In this document: positions 24,531 through 34,195 of the stretch, in pieces
Layout: the number at the start of each line of letters is the position of its first letter
How positions within the stretch are numbered: the first letter of the stretch is position 1
Assembly (NCBI RefSeq): GCF_000003605.2
Contig: NW_003150755.1
Coordinates: 480,241-514,569 of the forward strand
DNA from: Saccoglossus kowalevskii
Taxonomy: Eukaryota; Hemichordata; Enteropneusta; Harrimaniidae
DNA length: 34,329 bases
Reading direction: 5' to 3'
The notes under the pieces: generated by a model
What the model saw: only the letters and a program-made list of their open reading frames with translations
What the model was told of the DNA's origin: nothing
The model's database searches: none
Translations under genes and position numbers: made by a program

Positions 24531-25263
24531 ATTATATATTATAGTTTAAACATGCTTATGTTGTTCAGTTTTTAACGATATATGGAATCAAGGGTTTTAG
24601 CTCTATGTATTATATACGTAATATACCCAGAGCAACTACAATTGTGTCAACAAAAAAATGTATGTATCACAACGTCTATGGCATGCTGTTAATATCATCA
24701 AGCTACGTAGTCTTATAGACTGTTTACAGTGCAATGTATTTAAATACATGTTGTGCTATATATAGTTTGTCAGAAAGCCCGTATCACTACTCGGTGATGC
24801 ATTAATATAGATTTTATCACTGTGTGGGTCAAATTGCAAGCAGATAGTAAACAGTATATACTGTTCTTCATATACAAGGATTTACCAAATTTGATGGGTG
24901 AGTAACATCTGAATACTGAATGCAAGACTAATAATGATCGACAAAATAAATGCGACCCTTGAAAACTGATAGGCCGGAAAGCATTAACCTGGTTTTTAGT
25001 TCACAGGTTTTACTAATTCTATCAATATGGTGTACAAAATCATTCATCATGTCTTATTTCATTGAAAATTATCATTGTTGTGTGAAAAGGAGTAAGGAAA
25101 ATAACACTCGACATATTAACACAGTATAATTATTTTATGAATTGGTGCAATGCTTTACCGCTCAGCCTGTTCACAGTTTTGATGGAAAGCGTTCGTCTCA
25201 CTGAATACGTTTTCCCATGCGTTTTCTGTTCAGTATACCGAGGATACAACGCCATTTGAGAAA

Positions 25264-26075
25264 ATGAGTAAACATCAGCTTTTCTTGGCTGTTTTATGTG
25301 TATTGATAAAGGGTTTTCATGTTGTTCATTGCGCTAATATACTGATCTATGGTATGCATGTGGCTAAAAGCCACACCCAAAATATAGCCTATGTAGGTGA
25401 AGCTCTAATCAAGCACGGTCACTCAGTTGATGTACTGACAGTCTCTTCAGATAAATTCAATAACCTGTACACGGAATTGGGTGCTCCAACTTTGGAACCA
25501 GTGGTTATAAATTATGACAATGAAGACATTCTGCCTTATTTTGTCGACAAGAACGTGGCCTATGATGGAGCTATTGAGAAGCTATTTGAAACACGTGCAG
25601 TACAATGTGATGCAGTACTTCAACACAAGCAGCATCTTCGTGACACATTAAAATCCCACGACATTGCAGTTACAGACGTTGTTTGTTCCTGTTGCACTAT
25701 GTTACTCCAGTATATGCGTATTCCGTATGTACTGTTACATACGAAAACAGATGCGCGAAGCACAACTGATGTTAATGTTCCTCTGTCGTACTATCCTATT
25801 GAACAAACAAGTTTGATGCTAACAGAAGAAATGACCTTTTCAAACAGATTTCAAAACACTTTAACCTCAACTCTACTGCTATCATTCAAAAATAATAATA
25901 AGGCTTTTTAAGACTGTACAACAAGCACAACATTACTCCAGGAAGATATCCTTTTGAACAAGCATCCCTGCATCTTCTTGTTCAAGATTTATCTATCGAC
26001 TACGTTCACCCCTTAATCCCTAATGTCGTTCCTGTTGGATTGCTGACTACCAGACCTGCAAACAGACTGCCTCCA
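25264..26075 (+). CDS. UGT: UGT coding exon 1: signal peptide and acceptor-binding domain (frameshifted)
   Basis: The ATG has A at -3 (GAAAATG). Residues 1-23 form a signal peptide (hydrophobic LFLAVLCVLIKGF, cleavage likely near HCA). NILIYGMHVAKSHTQNI carries the expected catalytic His (residue 37, in SH), and AVTD supplies the Asp partner (residue 138); both match the His/Asp pair known from animal UGTs. The open frame ends at residue 215 (TAA 25909-25911). Homology continues immediately in the -1 frame: LYNKHNITPGRYPFEQASLH, then IDYVHPLIPNVVPVGLL and PANRLPP, ending at donor GTAAGT (26076). One T missing from the TTTTT run (25905-25909) would account for the break, so an indel error in the assembly must be considered alongside a real mutation. 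Confidence 0.85.
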
Positions 26076-26080
26076 GTAAG

Positions 26081-27300
26081 TACGAATACAGGTTTTAACT
26101 AAATATTAATTCTATACATTGAGGATAGGAATCTGTATTTTATGTGCACTGTAGCTAGGGTAGTTAGTAGTTATCCTGAACAGTTTTAAATAAACTTGAG
26201 TCACTGAGTCATATTTATACGTTTATCAAACTCAGATCATGTTTTCAATTTCAACCAGACCAAATTGAGCATTCAATTCGTTTAGTCAGGCAATGGTGAA
26301 GAATCCTCTTAGTTATTATTATTTTAATTCAAAAACCAATCTCGTCGTTTACGTTTCCATGACAATAACATCGGCTGGTACCCCTCCAATGGTGAAGAAT
26401 CCCTTAAAATCCACATTCACAATCATCTTAGTTATTACTATTTTAATTAAAAAAACAATCTCGTCGTTTACGTTTCTATGACAATAACATCGACTGGTAC
26501 CCCTCCATCAATGGCATGAATATTTATCATTGAATTTTTAAGTTATGAATATTTAATTATTCCGGACGATTCCATTTGCCTGGCCACCGGCATCATCACT
26601 AGCGACAAATATTGCCTCAAGAGAAATACTGAAAATCAATTAAATACTTTTGAAGTTATGAATTAAAAATCAATCCGAAATTATTATTGCAATGGCAACC
26701 GGATAGACACCAATATTTGAAAGATTTGTTAATTCATCGAATGAAAGAATGAAAATTTGTTCATAATTGATAAATTAATTATCTGTTCGTATTAAAAATC
26801 GCTTTTGCTACATAGTCTATACCTTTAACAACATTTAATGATTAGTTATTGCATATCTCTTGAAAATAATATAGATTTTTTCCTTTTGATATAATAATTA
26901 TTCCATTTTTAAATACTACAAACCTCAAAAGGAGCATTAAACACACCAAAGGCTAAAGTTATCAGATATAATTTAAAAACAACTTACACATTTGGTGTTG
27001 GCGTACTTTTTTAAAAAACTTTCTACTGATTACTGATTATAATGCTAAATAACGACGCTTTGTAATTGTAAGTAGACAATCAGCATAAAATAACCGTAGT
27101 TCTTTGGGAAGGTATGGTTGCATCTCTCTTATTTTTGGGATTTTAAAACGAAGTAATGATTTTATTAGTTAGTCGTGAAAGTGATCTGTATTATCTCCGA
27201 TTATGTGCATTAATTATTTATAACGATGCAAGGCATAAAGAATAAACCATGGTGTGTTTATCGTGGTACAAACCAATAATAATATACAATCAAATCTATT
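26081..27300. other. UGT intron 1 with a diverged tandem repeat
   Basis: The intron lies between donor GTAAGT (26076) and acceptor TTTTAG (to 27314). Unit 1 (26292-26387, 96 bp) and unit 2 (26388-26506, 119 bp) are nearly identical. Unit 2 carries about 23 extra bases (near 26403-26425) after AATGGTGAAGAATCC. Both units end in TGGTACCCCTCC and share AATCTCGTCGTTTACGTTT. The remainder is AT-rich with nothing recognised. The missing central UGT exon sequence was looked for here and not found. Confidence 0.8.
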
Positions 27301-27314
27301 TAATTGTGTTTTAG

Positions 27315-27404
27315 GACATGGGAGAATTTATGCACAATTCCAGCAATGAGGGCGTCATTTGGAACATATATAAGATTGAATTTACATTGAATAGTGTTGA
27401 ATAA
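27315..27404 (+). CDS. UGT: UGT exon 2 remnant (start of UDP-sugar-binding half)
   Basis: After acceptor TTTTAG (27309-27314) the frame continues in phase 0 from exon 1 as DMGEFMHNSSNEGVI, a close match to the conserved DLEEF-x-x-SSG-x-x-GVI segment that opens the C-terminal half of UGTs. The following WNIYKIEFTLNSVE does not resemble the expected VSFGS strand, and a TAA follows at 27402-27404. Homology is lost from here to about 27590. This exon is therefore truncated or replaced internally. Confidence 0.65.
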   Translation, partial: DMGEFMHNSSNEGVIWNIYKIEFTLNSVE

Positions 27405-27563
27405 ATGCGGTAGGATATTCGTGGGTTTCAGTTTTGTTGTGTGATAATCACTAAAAATGTCTTTCATGTATGTACTAATCATGTTATCATTTTATATGAA
27501 ACATTTGACAATTCTGATTACATTTAATATGTGGCCATCATAAGACGGTGATAGTATATCTTC

Positions 27564-27769
27564 ATGATTCAAATCCGACCTAGCATTCCAGCACAATACC
27601 ACGCTATATATCATGGAGTTCCAATGGTATGCATTCTACTACTATTTGATCAATTCTACACGGCTGCTAAAATTAAATCTAAAGTTGGAGTTGGTTCATA
27701 TGTCAAAATGAAATCACTGAATAATGAGAACTTGTACGAAGCAATGGTGGAAGTGTTATCAAATAAGAA
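27564..27769 (+). CDS. UGT: UGT exon 3: partial donor-binding domain
   Basis: From about 27594 the translation AQYHAIYHGVPMVCILLLFD matches the YEAIYHGVPM(V)GIPLFADQ part of the UGT signature, followed by AAKIKSKVGVGSYVKMKSLN and a helix ending VLSNKK. Compared with the family, the IP of GIPLF is lost, the A of FADQ is deleted and the N after DQ is replaced, all at residues that contact UDP-sugar. The bases upstream of 27594 no longer resemble THGG. The donor is GTAAGT at 27770, leaving two bases of a Lys codon. Confidence 0.85.
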
Positions 27770-27889
27770 GTAAGTAATTAATCGTATTATATATGTTCTA
27801 TTGTGCAAAGGCTTTGGAATGGAATGTTTACAGAGATGCAGTCGTATAGATTAAGTAAATTAACATGTATTCATAACCTAATGTTCCAG

Positions 27890-28142
27890 ATACAGTGAGA
27901 GAGCTAAGCAATTATCGACCATTGTGAAAGATGTCCCATTAAATGCAACAGATACCACGGTTTTCTGGATTGAACATGTAATCAAATATGGTGCCACTCA
28001 CTTGAGTGTTCATGAAAAACAACTTTCTGTTATCGAATATTACTTGCTTGATGTGCTTACCTTGATAGTTGTAATCATTTGTATTATATTCTGGTCATTA
28101 CGCTGGTTCGTGGTCGTGGTAATAAAAAGTGTTAGACGTTAG
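27890..28142 (+). CDS. UGT: UGT terminal exon: C-terminal helix and membrane anchor
   Basis: Acceptor TTCCAG ends at 27889. The first A completes the split Lys codon, and the frame reads KYSERAKQLSTIVKDVPLN, then TTVFWIEHVIKYGATHLSV, the standard UGT C-terminal helix in which the WIE motif is conserved. A hydrophobic anchor follows (LLDVLTLIVVIICIIFWSL), then VVVVIKSVRR and TAG at 28140-28142. The short basic tail is of the kind that retains UGTs in the ER. This exon is intact. The preceding intron is only 120 bp (27770-27889). An AATAAA at 28283-28288 could be the polyadenylation signal, but it lies inside a later insertion. Confidence 0.92.
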
Positions 28143-28233
28143 TCAACTTGTGTGGTATCATAACTAAGCAATAATTACAATGCAGCACCCACGAATAGTT
28201 TACCTGACTCGATATATGTAATCTCCCTATGTT

Positions 28234-28330
28234 ATAATATAGTACAGTTTTTTTTTTTTTTTTTTAATTTTTTTTTACTTTAAATAAATACATTTACAAA
28301 AAAAAGAAAGAAAAAATAATATAGTACAGT
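28234..28330. mobile_element. Small retroposed T/A-rich insert with perfect 15-bp target duplications
   Basis: ATAATATAGTACAGT is present at 28234-28248 and exactly again at 28316-28330. The 67 bp between them begin with a long T run and end with an A-rich run, an arrangement that can fold back on itself. A 15-bp target duplication next to A- or T-tails is the signature of LINE-driven target-primed reverse transcription. No source gene is recognisable in the short middle (ACTTTAAATAAATACATTTA). Confidence 0.75.
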
Positions 28331-28350
28331 AATGTTTTTGTAACATCTCT

Positions 28351-28726
28351 ATATCGTTGCGACATTTTTTGATTTGTTTTTTTGTGAATTACTAAATAAA
28401 TTTAGTTGATTTATTCTCACTGTAACCAACCTCCATACAAGGGTTCAGTTGAACCGTTATGTGTAAATATTGTTTTATTGAAATATGCCCATCATAAGAA
28501 CACATGACTGTACGTCATATATTTTCAAGAACCCTGATTCAGTGCATTTTCTGTGAGCAATGTAATAAAAAGGTCACCAACTGTTATTCCAGTAGCTAAA
28601 TATACAAAACAGTTCAGTGAGAACAACCCCACTTATATATCGTTGTGAAATGTAATTGTTTGATTTGTTATTTGTAATTATTAAATACAATTATTTGATT
28701 TATTTTCACTGTACCCATCCTTCATA
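28351..28726. repeat. Diverged direct duplication in the UGT 3' flank
   Basis: Copy A (28351-28436) and copy B (28637-28726) share ATATCGTTG, TTTGATTTGTT, AATTACTAAATA or AATTATTAAATA, TTTGATTTATT, TCACTGTA and CC-TCCATA-like blocks in order, roughly three quarters identical. Position just after the last UGT exon suggests duplicated 3'-UTR or flank sequence, perhaps from a collapsed tandem UGT copy, but a dispersed repeat is equally possible. Confidence 0.65.
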
Positions 28727-29195
28727 GTGCTAAAAATGGTAGTTGTATATGAGCCTGAGAGGAAGTAAATGCCAACATTATTCTTGAATTGAGAATTTGT
28801 CTAGTTTTTTGTTTTGTTTATATACCTCTGTTATTATCTCATTTGCATAATGATAAATACTGTCGTGATTGAAACCATTTCTCTCATAGGAAACGCAATA
28901 GAAAATGCTACAGGATGCAAATGATTTGGTGTTCAATTAACCGGCCTGTAATCTTATTTGTATGTTTCTTGAATAATTCTGTTTATGTTATCTGACTGTC
29001 ATAACGGCTAAATGTAAAATGTCACGAAAGAGAGACACAAAGTTGTATAAAGCGTCTTAGTGGTGCTATATCGAACCCCGCAGTTAACAAGTTTGAATAT
29101 AATAATACTCGACTGAAAGCAACCCTAAAATAAACAAACCGACGGTCGCAAAAACTGAACGTACAATAGTAAGGACTAGAATACAAATTTGTATT

Positions 29196-29549
29196 GCAAA
29201 GTTGCTAGATTTGCTTGTAATTTTATACAAGTGGTTATATTTTCTAAGCCCGTCGAGCAAAGTTAGAAGAAGCGATGACAATCCTTGCAAAAGTGCCTCA
29301 AATCATGGAATTGTCGTTAGAAGCATGCAAAGGTCAAATCGGAAACGTACAAGTGTAATCGAGATACATTTCTTGAAACATTTCCAAACTTTAAATTGCC
29401 GAAAATCAAATCAAAAATTAACCTTATGAGAGAGTGGTCATGTGACCAACCAGAGTGAAATATTAGGGAAATCAGCAGTGACTAACACCAACGGATTAAA
29501 TATCCCAGCGAAACTATTTTTTTTTAATTTTGTGACACATATAGAAATT
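29196..29549. repeat. Left direct repeat flanking the RecQ-like fragment
   Basis: Block a (29196-29305, starting GCAAAGTTGCTAGATTTGCT) recurs at 30645-30756. Block b (29506-29549, AGCGAAACTATTTTTTTT then AATTTTGTGACAC) recurs at 30768-30813. The left copy has about 200 bp inserted between the blocks, absent from the right copy. The minus strand of block a reads LRKYNHL followed by a short helical stretch, which may be a remnant of a coding region. Confidence 0.8.
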
Positions 29550-29714
29550 ATGTTTTTTTTTCAATTTGCGAGTGACTGTGATAATGATTTTTTTTCAGAA
29601 TGTCGTAAACATTTCCTTTAAAGTTCGATGAAATTTTACAATTTGCTCAAAATTTCATTACAATACTACTGATTGTAGTAGTCGAGGCTGACGCTAATCA
29701 ATTTAAAATTAAAT

Positions 29715-29779
29715 AAAAAAATAGCGAAATGGAGGGGTGAACGCGAAATCGCCTGTAACCGCGAAATCACCCAGACTGG
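29715..29779. repeat. Left inverted repeat of the RecQ-like cassette
   Basis: AAAAAATAGCGAAATGGAGG and GGGTGAACGC (29715-29744) match the reverse complement of 30521-30553 with a 4-bp gap. Further in, CCAGACTGG (29771-29779) mirrors CCAGTCTG at 30503-30510. The inverted arms thus enclose the helicase fragment. Confidence 0.65.
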
Positions 29780-30002
29780 ACGTTTTTGACACGCCCTCTG
29801 TGGTGAAAGCATGAACTAGTGTGTTTTCATACTAGTTTTTATGTTAGTGATCAGAATGACAGGCAAGAACGTTATCCAATCAGAGCATTTTGACCTTTAA
29901 ACTATAACTATTTAACCTTTGTACGTGAATACTTCAAGTTTCTCGATCGTCAATCATAACAAACGAATTACTATTTATAACGTTCCGTAAAAAATTATTC
30001 TA

Positions 30003-30372
30003 ATGGAGAGAAGTAGCCTGCTTGTAGCTTTATCTCGCCTGGGTTACAGTGAAGCGCGATCTGCACAAAATACAATAATTGATGGCTTTACTGACGGCCA
30101 CGACGTTTTCGTTGCTCTTCCGACCGGAAGCGACAAATCGATTGCATTTGAAGTTGCTCCGTTCTGTTTAGATGAAAAACAGTTTGGCACTGTTGAATCA
30201 GATAACTTGAAAACCATAGTAATTGTTATCTCTCCTTTCAAAGCTGCATAAATTTGAATTTATAAATCTGAAGGCGTGTTATTTTCATGCAAAAACCAAC
30301 ACTATACCAGACGACGTTCAGCAAGGTAACTTCAACTGGGTATTCAGCAGTCCGAAAACCATTCTGTTCCTG
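30003..30372 (+). pseudogene. RecQ-like DNA helicase fragment (N-terminal, broken)
   Basis: An ATG opens a frame reading LGYSEARSAQNTII (the RecQ-type motif 0, LGY-x3-R-x2-Q), then GHDVFVALPTGSDKS, motif I (Walker A, residues 40-46), and VIVISPF (motif Ia). Motif I normally reads GSGKS; here the second Gly is Asp, which should abolish ATP binding. The frame stops at 30249-30251. Related sequence continues with frame changes as FHAKTNTIPDDVQQGNF and NWVFSSPKTIL (30283-30366), the strand before motif II. Motif II (DEAH) and everything after it are absent. RecQ helicases are normally over 400 residues, so only about a quarter remains. It is boxed by inverted repeats (29715-29779 and 30503-30553) and, further out, direct repeats, suggesting it travelled inside a mobile element. 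Confidence 0.8.
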
Positions 30373-30502
30373 TTACTCTCCAAAGAATACAATGTTTACC
30401 TCATTATGCAGCTCGCAGCCCCCATTCCTTTTTTTGTATCCGTTCAGTGATGTCACTGCATATCATGAATAAATAACAGCAACAGATTAGCTGCAAATAA
30501 GA

Positions 30503-30553
30503 CCAGTCTGTGGTGGTTTAGCGTTCACCCCACCTTTCGCAAAACTATTTTTT
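30503..30553. repeat. Right inverted repeat of the RecQ-like cassette
   Basis: GCGTTCACCCC followed by ACCTTTCGC and an A/T run is the inverted partner of 29715-29744. The match is imperfect (one 4-bp gap and a few substitutions). A similar GGGCCAGTCTGGG occurs again at about 30585-30597. Confidence 0.65.
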
Positions 30554-30644
30554 CCAATTTTTTTTTAAAATCACCACAGCTGGGCCAGTCTGGGACGGAA
30601 GGTACACCGACACGAAACAGTGAACAAAGTTGTGTAAATCCATC

Positions 30645-30813
30645 GCAAAGTTGCTGGATTTGCTTGGAAATTTGATCTAAGTGGTTGTATTTTCTAAGCA
30701 CCTCTTGCAAAGTTCAAAAATAGCAATGAATAGCCTCGTAAAAGATCCTCACGTCATCGCACTGTCTCAGCGAAACTATTTTTTTATTAATTTTGTGACA
30801 CAGTTTGAAATTA
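30645..30813. repeat. Right direct repeat flanking the RecQ-like fragment
   Basis: The partner of 29196-29549, lacking the 200-bp insertion between its two blocks. The minus strand (30710-30525) has an open frame reading LRKYNHLDQISKQIQQLCDG with leucine spacing typical of a short coiled coil; no family is recognised. The repeat is nearer to its ancestral form here than on the left. Confidence 0.75.
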
Positions 30814-30840
30814 CGTATTCTCCGTGAATGTGCAGCTGTT

Positions 30841-30960
30841 ATGTCTTCGAAGTTTCAATTAAAAAAAGCTAAGAAAATGGGATTACAAGTCGTGAAAAGA
30901 CAATTGCTTGCTGTTGACGATGACAACGAAGACATTTGTGTTGGCGACGACGATGATTAG
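30841..30960 (+). CDS. Small ORF, 39 aa, basic head and acidic tail
   Basis: ATG to TAG with no interruption. The N-terminal half is Lys/Arg-rich (KKAKKMG, VVKRQ) and the C-terminal half is strongly acidic (VDDDNEDI, GDDDD). It starts 28 bp after the right direct repeat that flanks the RecQ-like cassette. The charge pattern is typical of the start of a nuclear protein, so it may be the first exon or a stump of a larger transposon gene. No family is recognised and a 39-codon frame can arise by chance. Confidence 0.2.
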   Translation: MSSKFQLKKAKKMGLQVVKRQLLAVDDDNEDICVGDDDD

Positions 30961-33900
30961 TCGCTATGAGAATGCTCATATAAACATGACGTCAATTAAT
31001 CATTTATTTGAATATTTGTTCAATGTGAGCATCATTATAATATTACTTATCAATCAATATTACACACTATTATTAAAAAAATCGCAATGGAATATTCCGA
31101 TCAAAGACATCATTGCTCGAGGCGATATTTGGACTCTGCAATACTTCCTTACGATATTCAAACATTAAAGCGGGACGTATTGGTGGTTGATTTGTTCTTG
31201 TTCAAGAGTTTTCAACATTACTTAGTTAGTAATCTGTCACAGTGTACTGCCTTAATAAATTTCACCTGGAATTTAAAGTATGAAACGTAACTCGTTGTTA
31301 TTAATAAAACATGCACTAACAGTTCATCAATGCACACACATACCATGCCATGACCTGAGTCAAATTCAACCATGAACTATACACCATTTTCCAGAATGAT
31401 GTTTATTACCATTAAATTGTCTGCTTGGCAAACGCCAGGGTGTTGTTGGTTCGATCGTACACCATAATCAAACTGAACAACAAACATAGTATGTATGGAA
31501 CGTCATTCACCTATTACCTTGCGTCCTCTTTCGACGAAACCATACTATGATGTACCTGCTGAAATTAGACTGCTCTCAACGTCGACCTTGTCTCGATCTG
31601 TGTAGTCATTCTTCAGTCAAAGAACAATCTTCTTTGGGTTTCATGTATTCCAAGGAACGGAAGAGTATTCCAAAAAACGGACGATAACATAACAGCGTTG
31701 TCGCAATGAATCACATGGCTTTCACTCAACTCCATAATACTTACGAAACATACCGTCAGTAGAGGGCGCTACCCAATGGATAGAGAAACGCATAATAAGC
31801 GTATTCAATTTTTTTTATTTTTATTTTTTTTTAACTGACAGTTTCGAAAATTAATAGCCATTATAAAAAAAATAAATAAATCAACAAAATAAATCAATAT
31901 AATTCAGATGGATGTTACTGATTAGAGAACCACTATTAGTTTTGTTTGTTTGATTGTCATAAAACGTAGGAGAATTTAAAGCATATATATATAATAACAC
32001 TAATCATACTAAAGAAAGCCATTGGATTAAATATGGCTTTTTCAGAAATACAGAACAAAAGGCATATTACGACATATCAACTATTTTATTTATGAGAGAA
32101 AATGTCGACGCTTAGAGCGACCTTCAGTACACAGTTTTTGTTACTAATGTGAAGGAAATTGGGTACAATTGTATAGAAGAGCAATGTCCATGACATAATT
32201 CATACGGTACAACTGATGTAAATGATTAGTCGATTTTATTAATAGTTTACCATCAATGTCATATTTTTCTGTGTCGTACAATATGACGGTTGCGAAATCA
32301 CAGGTATTCTAGTGCGCATGCCTGCGATCCCCTGCGTACAACACAGCATAACACGTTTATAATTCGAAGTTATACGCCACCCATTTCTAATCAGATTGGT
32401 TGACTTGTAGATATTTTTACATTTCAAAGCGAACGAACTTATTCAGATGTCACGTAAACAATAATAAAAAGAGCCTATTTGTACAGACCACATAATAAGA
32501 TATGTCACGTGGACCTCGCTGTGATAAAAATACGTCAGCACAGTTTCATCGACAGATTGTGAATATCGTATTCAACAAGTACAGTTTATGTGCATTGATT
32601 GGATCACATCTTGGTATGAGATCACATAACAATTGGTTAATACGCATAAGTTTGGTTACATCGGATTCATTTTCCCGATATGTTGGCCACAATGTTAAAT
32701 ATTCACACAATGTGGCGACTCACCTTTGGAAACAATAACATGGCGATGTATTTTTGGAGCCCATCTCACCCGACCACACCTATCTCCGCCACGCTTGTTA
32801 ATATGGAATGTAATCTTTACATACATATAGATAGGATGTAGTATTCAAAACGTTTCCTAATAGTGGAACTGCCCAATTAACATTTTGTTATGTTGTGCTC
32901 TAATTATGTTCACCGTCAGCTCACTACAAAGCCTACTTATTTTTTATTATGCTAATGCTCGTTACCCTGGATAATGTCGGTTTATAGGATATATCTTCCT
33001 ATATTCGTAGGTCGTGAAAGATCAGAATACAAAGTAGCAGTCTACAGGCAACTTACAACTTTCAAATTGTGGCTCATGTTTTGTTCATGGCGGTGACTTG
33101 AGGCGTTCTCTTTATCATGAGATGTAATATAATCAAATGAATCTTACATTCTAAATTTACAAGGAAAACATTTAATTTTACTCCCCGTTCAGACGCATTT
33201 TTTTTAAATAAATGTGGTTCCAGAGAGGTACCCCTGACAGACCTTGACTGATCATGTTCTAACTTCACAGGTACATCATTCCCGGAGCAAATCTTCATCG
33301 TGTATATTAGGTTCCGCAAAACCTAATTTTCTTGGAATAATAATTCCTCACAGTATGTAGTATATTAGGAAATTCTGCAGTTGTTCAGTCATCGGGTCAG
33401 TCATTGGTTGGACAAACCATTAACATGATGTCTGTAGACAATATTGCTATACAGTGGTTCTTCTTGTTTAAAAATTTCATCATGGTTTATCCTGTACCAG
33501 TGAGAAATTATTTTTGATAACGCTGATCAAGTCAAATCACCTCATAACATTGCACTTACCACAGCGAACATGCCAATATGTGCTTGGATCTGAGATTTCA
33601 CTACATTATGATCGTGGCTGTATCACGTGTCCTTATCTGGAACGTAGGAAGTAAGCCGGAATACTGGAGTGGGTATTATCATAGCCACACTACCGTTGTT
33701 ATTATGGATTGGGGCTATACAGAGTAGATCACATCAATTGTGTCTAGTGAGTGTACAGTAGAATAATTATTATATTATTCAAAACATTTGTTACAATAAC
33801 TTTAATGTTTGCCTCATCGGAAAAGTGCAATTCAAAATGTATTACGGTTGTTGTATACGTGTTTAGATAACAGAGAGGATTAATACACGTAGACATATTC

Positions 33901-34150
33901 AATGTCAGAAATAATTTTATTTTCATTAGGTACAACGACGAAAAAAAGGGTTAACGCCCAATTTGTTGAGACATAATGGTTTCCATGGTAACAACATTTC
34001 TTGTTGTTCGGTGGCGCTAAATGCTAAAGTAATAAGTTATTATGGTTATGAACCTGAATATTGGTATAAACATTTCCAATACAATACATTCCTCTTTTAC
34101 GTATTTTTTCCAGTTCTGTTAATGGGTTTGCCCGTTGAACTGTGTATTAA
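30961..34150. other. No gene seen; T-rich/A-rich tract at 31808-31900
   Basis: AT-rich with only short frames. A T-rich run (31808-31832) followed by an A-rich run (31866-31900) resembles the layout of the insert at 28.25 kb but lacks matching direct repeats. AGTGCGCATGCCTGCG near 32311 resembles an NRF1 site. No transposon coding motif was recognised. Confidence 0.5.
31756..31769 (+). promoter_or_regulatory. CTCF-like motif
   Basis: TCAGTAGAGGGCGC matches the core CTCF consensus CCASYAGRKGGCRS at 13 of 14 positions. CTCF is conserved in bilaterians. Binding here is not demonstrated, and a single match of this kind has a sizeable false-positive rate. Confidence 0.3.
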
Positions 34151-34156
34151 GTAAAT

Positions 34157-34195
34157 AAACAAACAAACAAACAAACAAACAAACAAACAAACAAA
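34157..34195. repeat. (AAAC)n microsatellite, about 9-10 units
   Basis: An uninterrupted AAAC/CAAA tract that begins right after a TAA-containing sequence. Many LINE families end in such short tandem tails, so it could mark the 3' end of a plus-strand retroelement, but no ORF2 motif was found upstream. Confidence 0.95.

Larger units (their letters stand above)
25233..28142 (+). pseudogene. UGT: UDP-glycosyltransferase (GT1/UGT) locus, probably a pseudogene
   Basis: UGTs are ER membrane enzymes that transfer a sugar from a UDP-sugar to small lipophilic acceptors. The N-terminal half binds the acceptor, the C-terminal half binds UDP-sugar, and a C-terminal helix anchors the protein with the active site in the lumen. 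Here four coding segments with good GT-AG borders are in order: 25264-26075, 27315-27404, 27564-27769 and 27890-28142. The phases match at the first junction (0) and the last. Three defects are visible. There is a one-base frameshift at a T run near 25905-25909. An in-frame stop at 27402 falls just after the segment that should lead into the VSFGS strand. About 100 residues covering the nucleotide-binding signature up to THGG are missing between segments 2 and 3. A pyrimidine-rich AG at 25222-25233 just before the ATG suggests a 5'-UTR intron. The locus could be a true pseudogene or a functional gene damaged by assembly errors. Confidence 0.85.

Noticed and set aside
31808-31900. T-run/A-run tract as a second retroposed insert
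   Set aside because: No matching direct repeats flank it, and the spacing between the runs is filled with ordinary sequence.
33963-34154. 63-codon frame ending just before the (AAAC)n tract, considered as a LINE ORF2 C-terminus
   Set aside because: No reverse-transcriptase, WNSLP-like or zinc-knuckle motif upstream. Only the microsatellite is supported.
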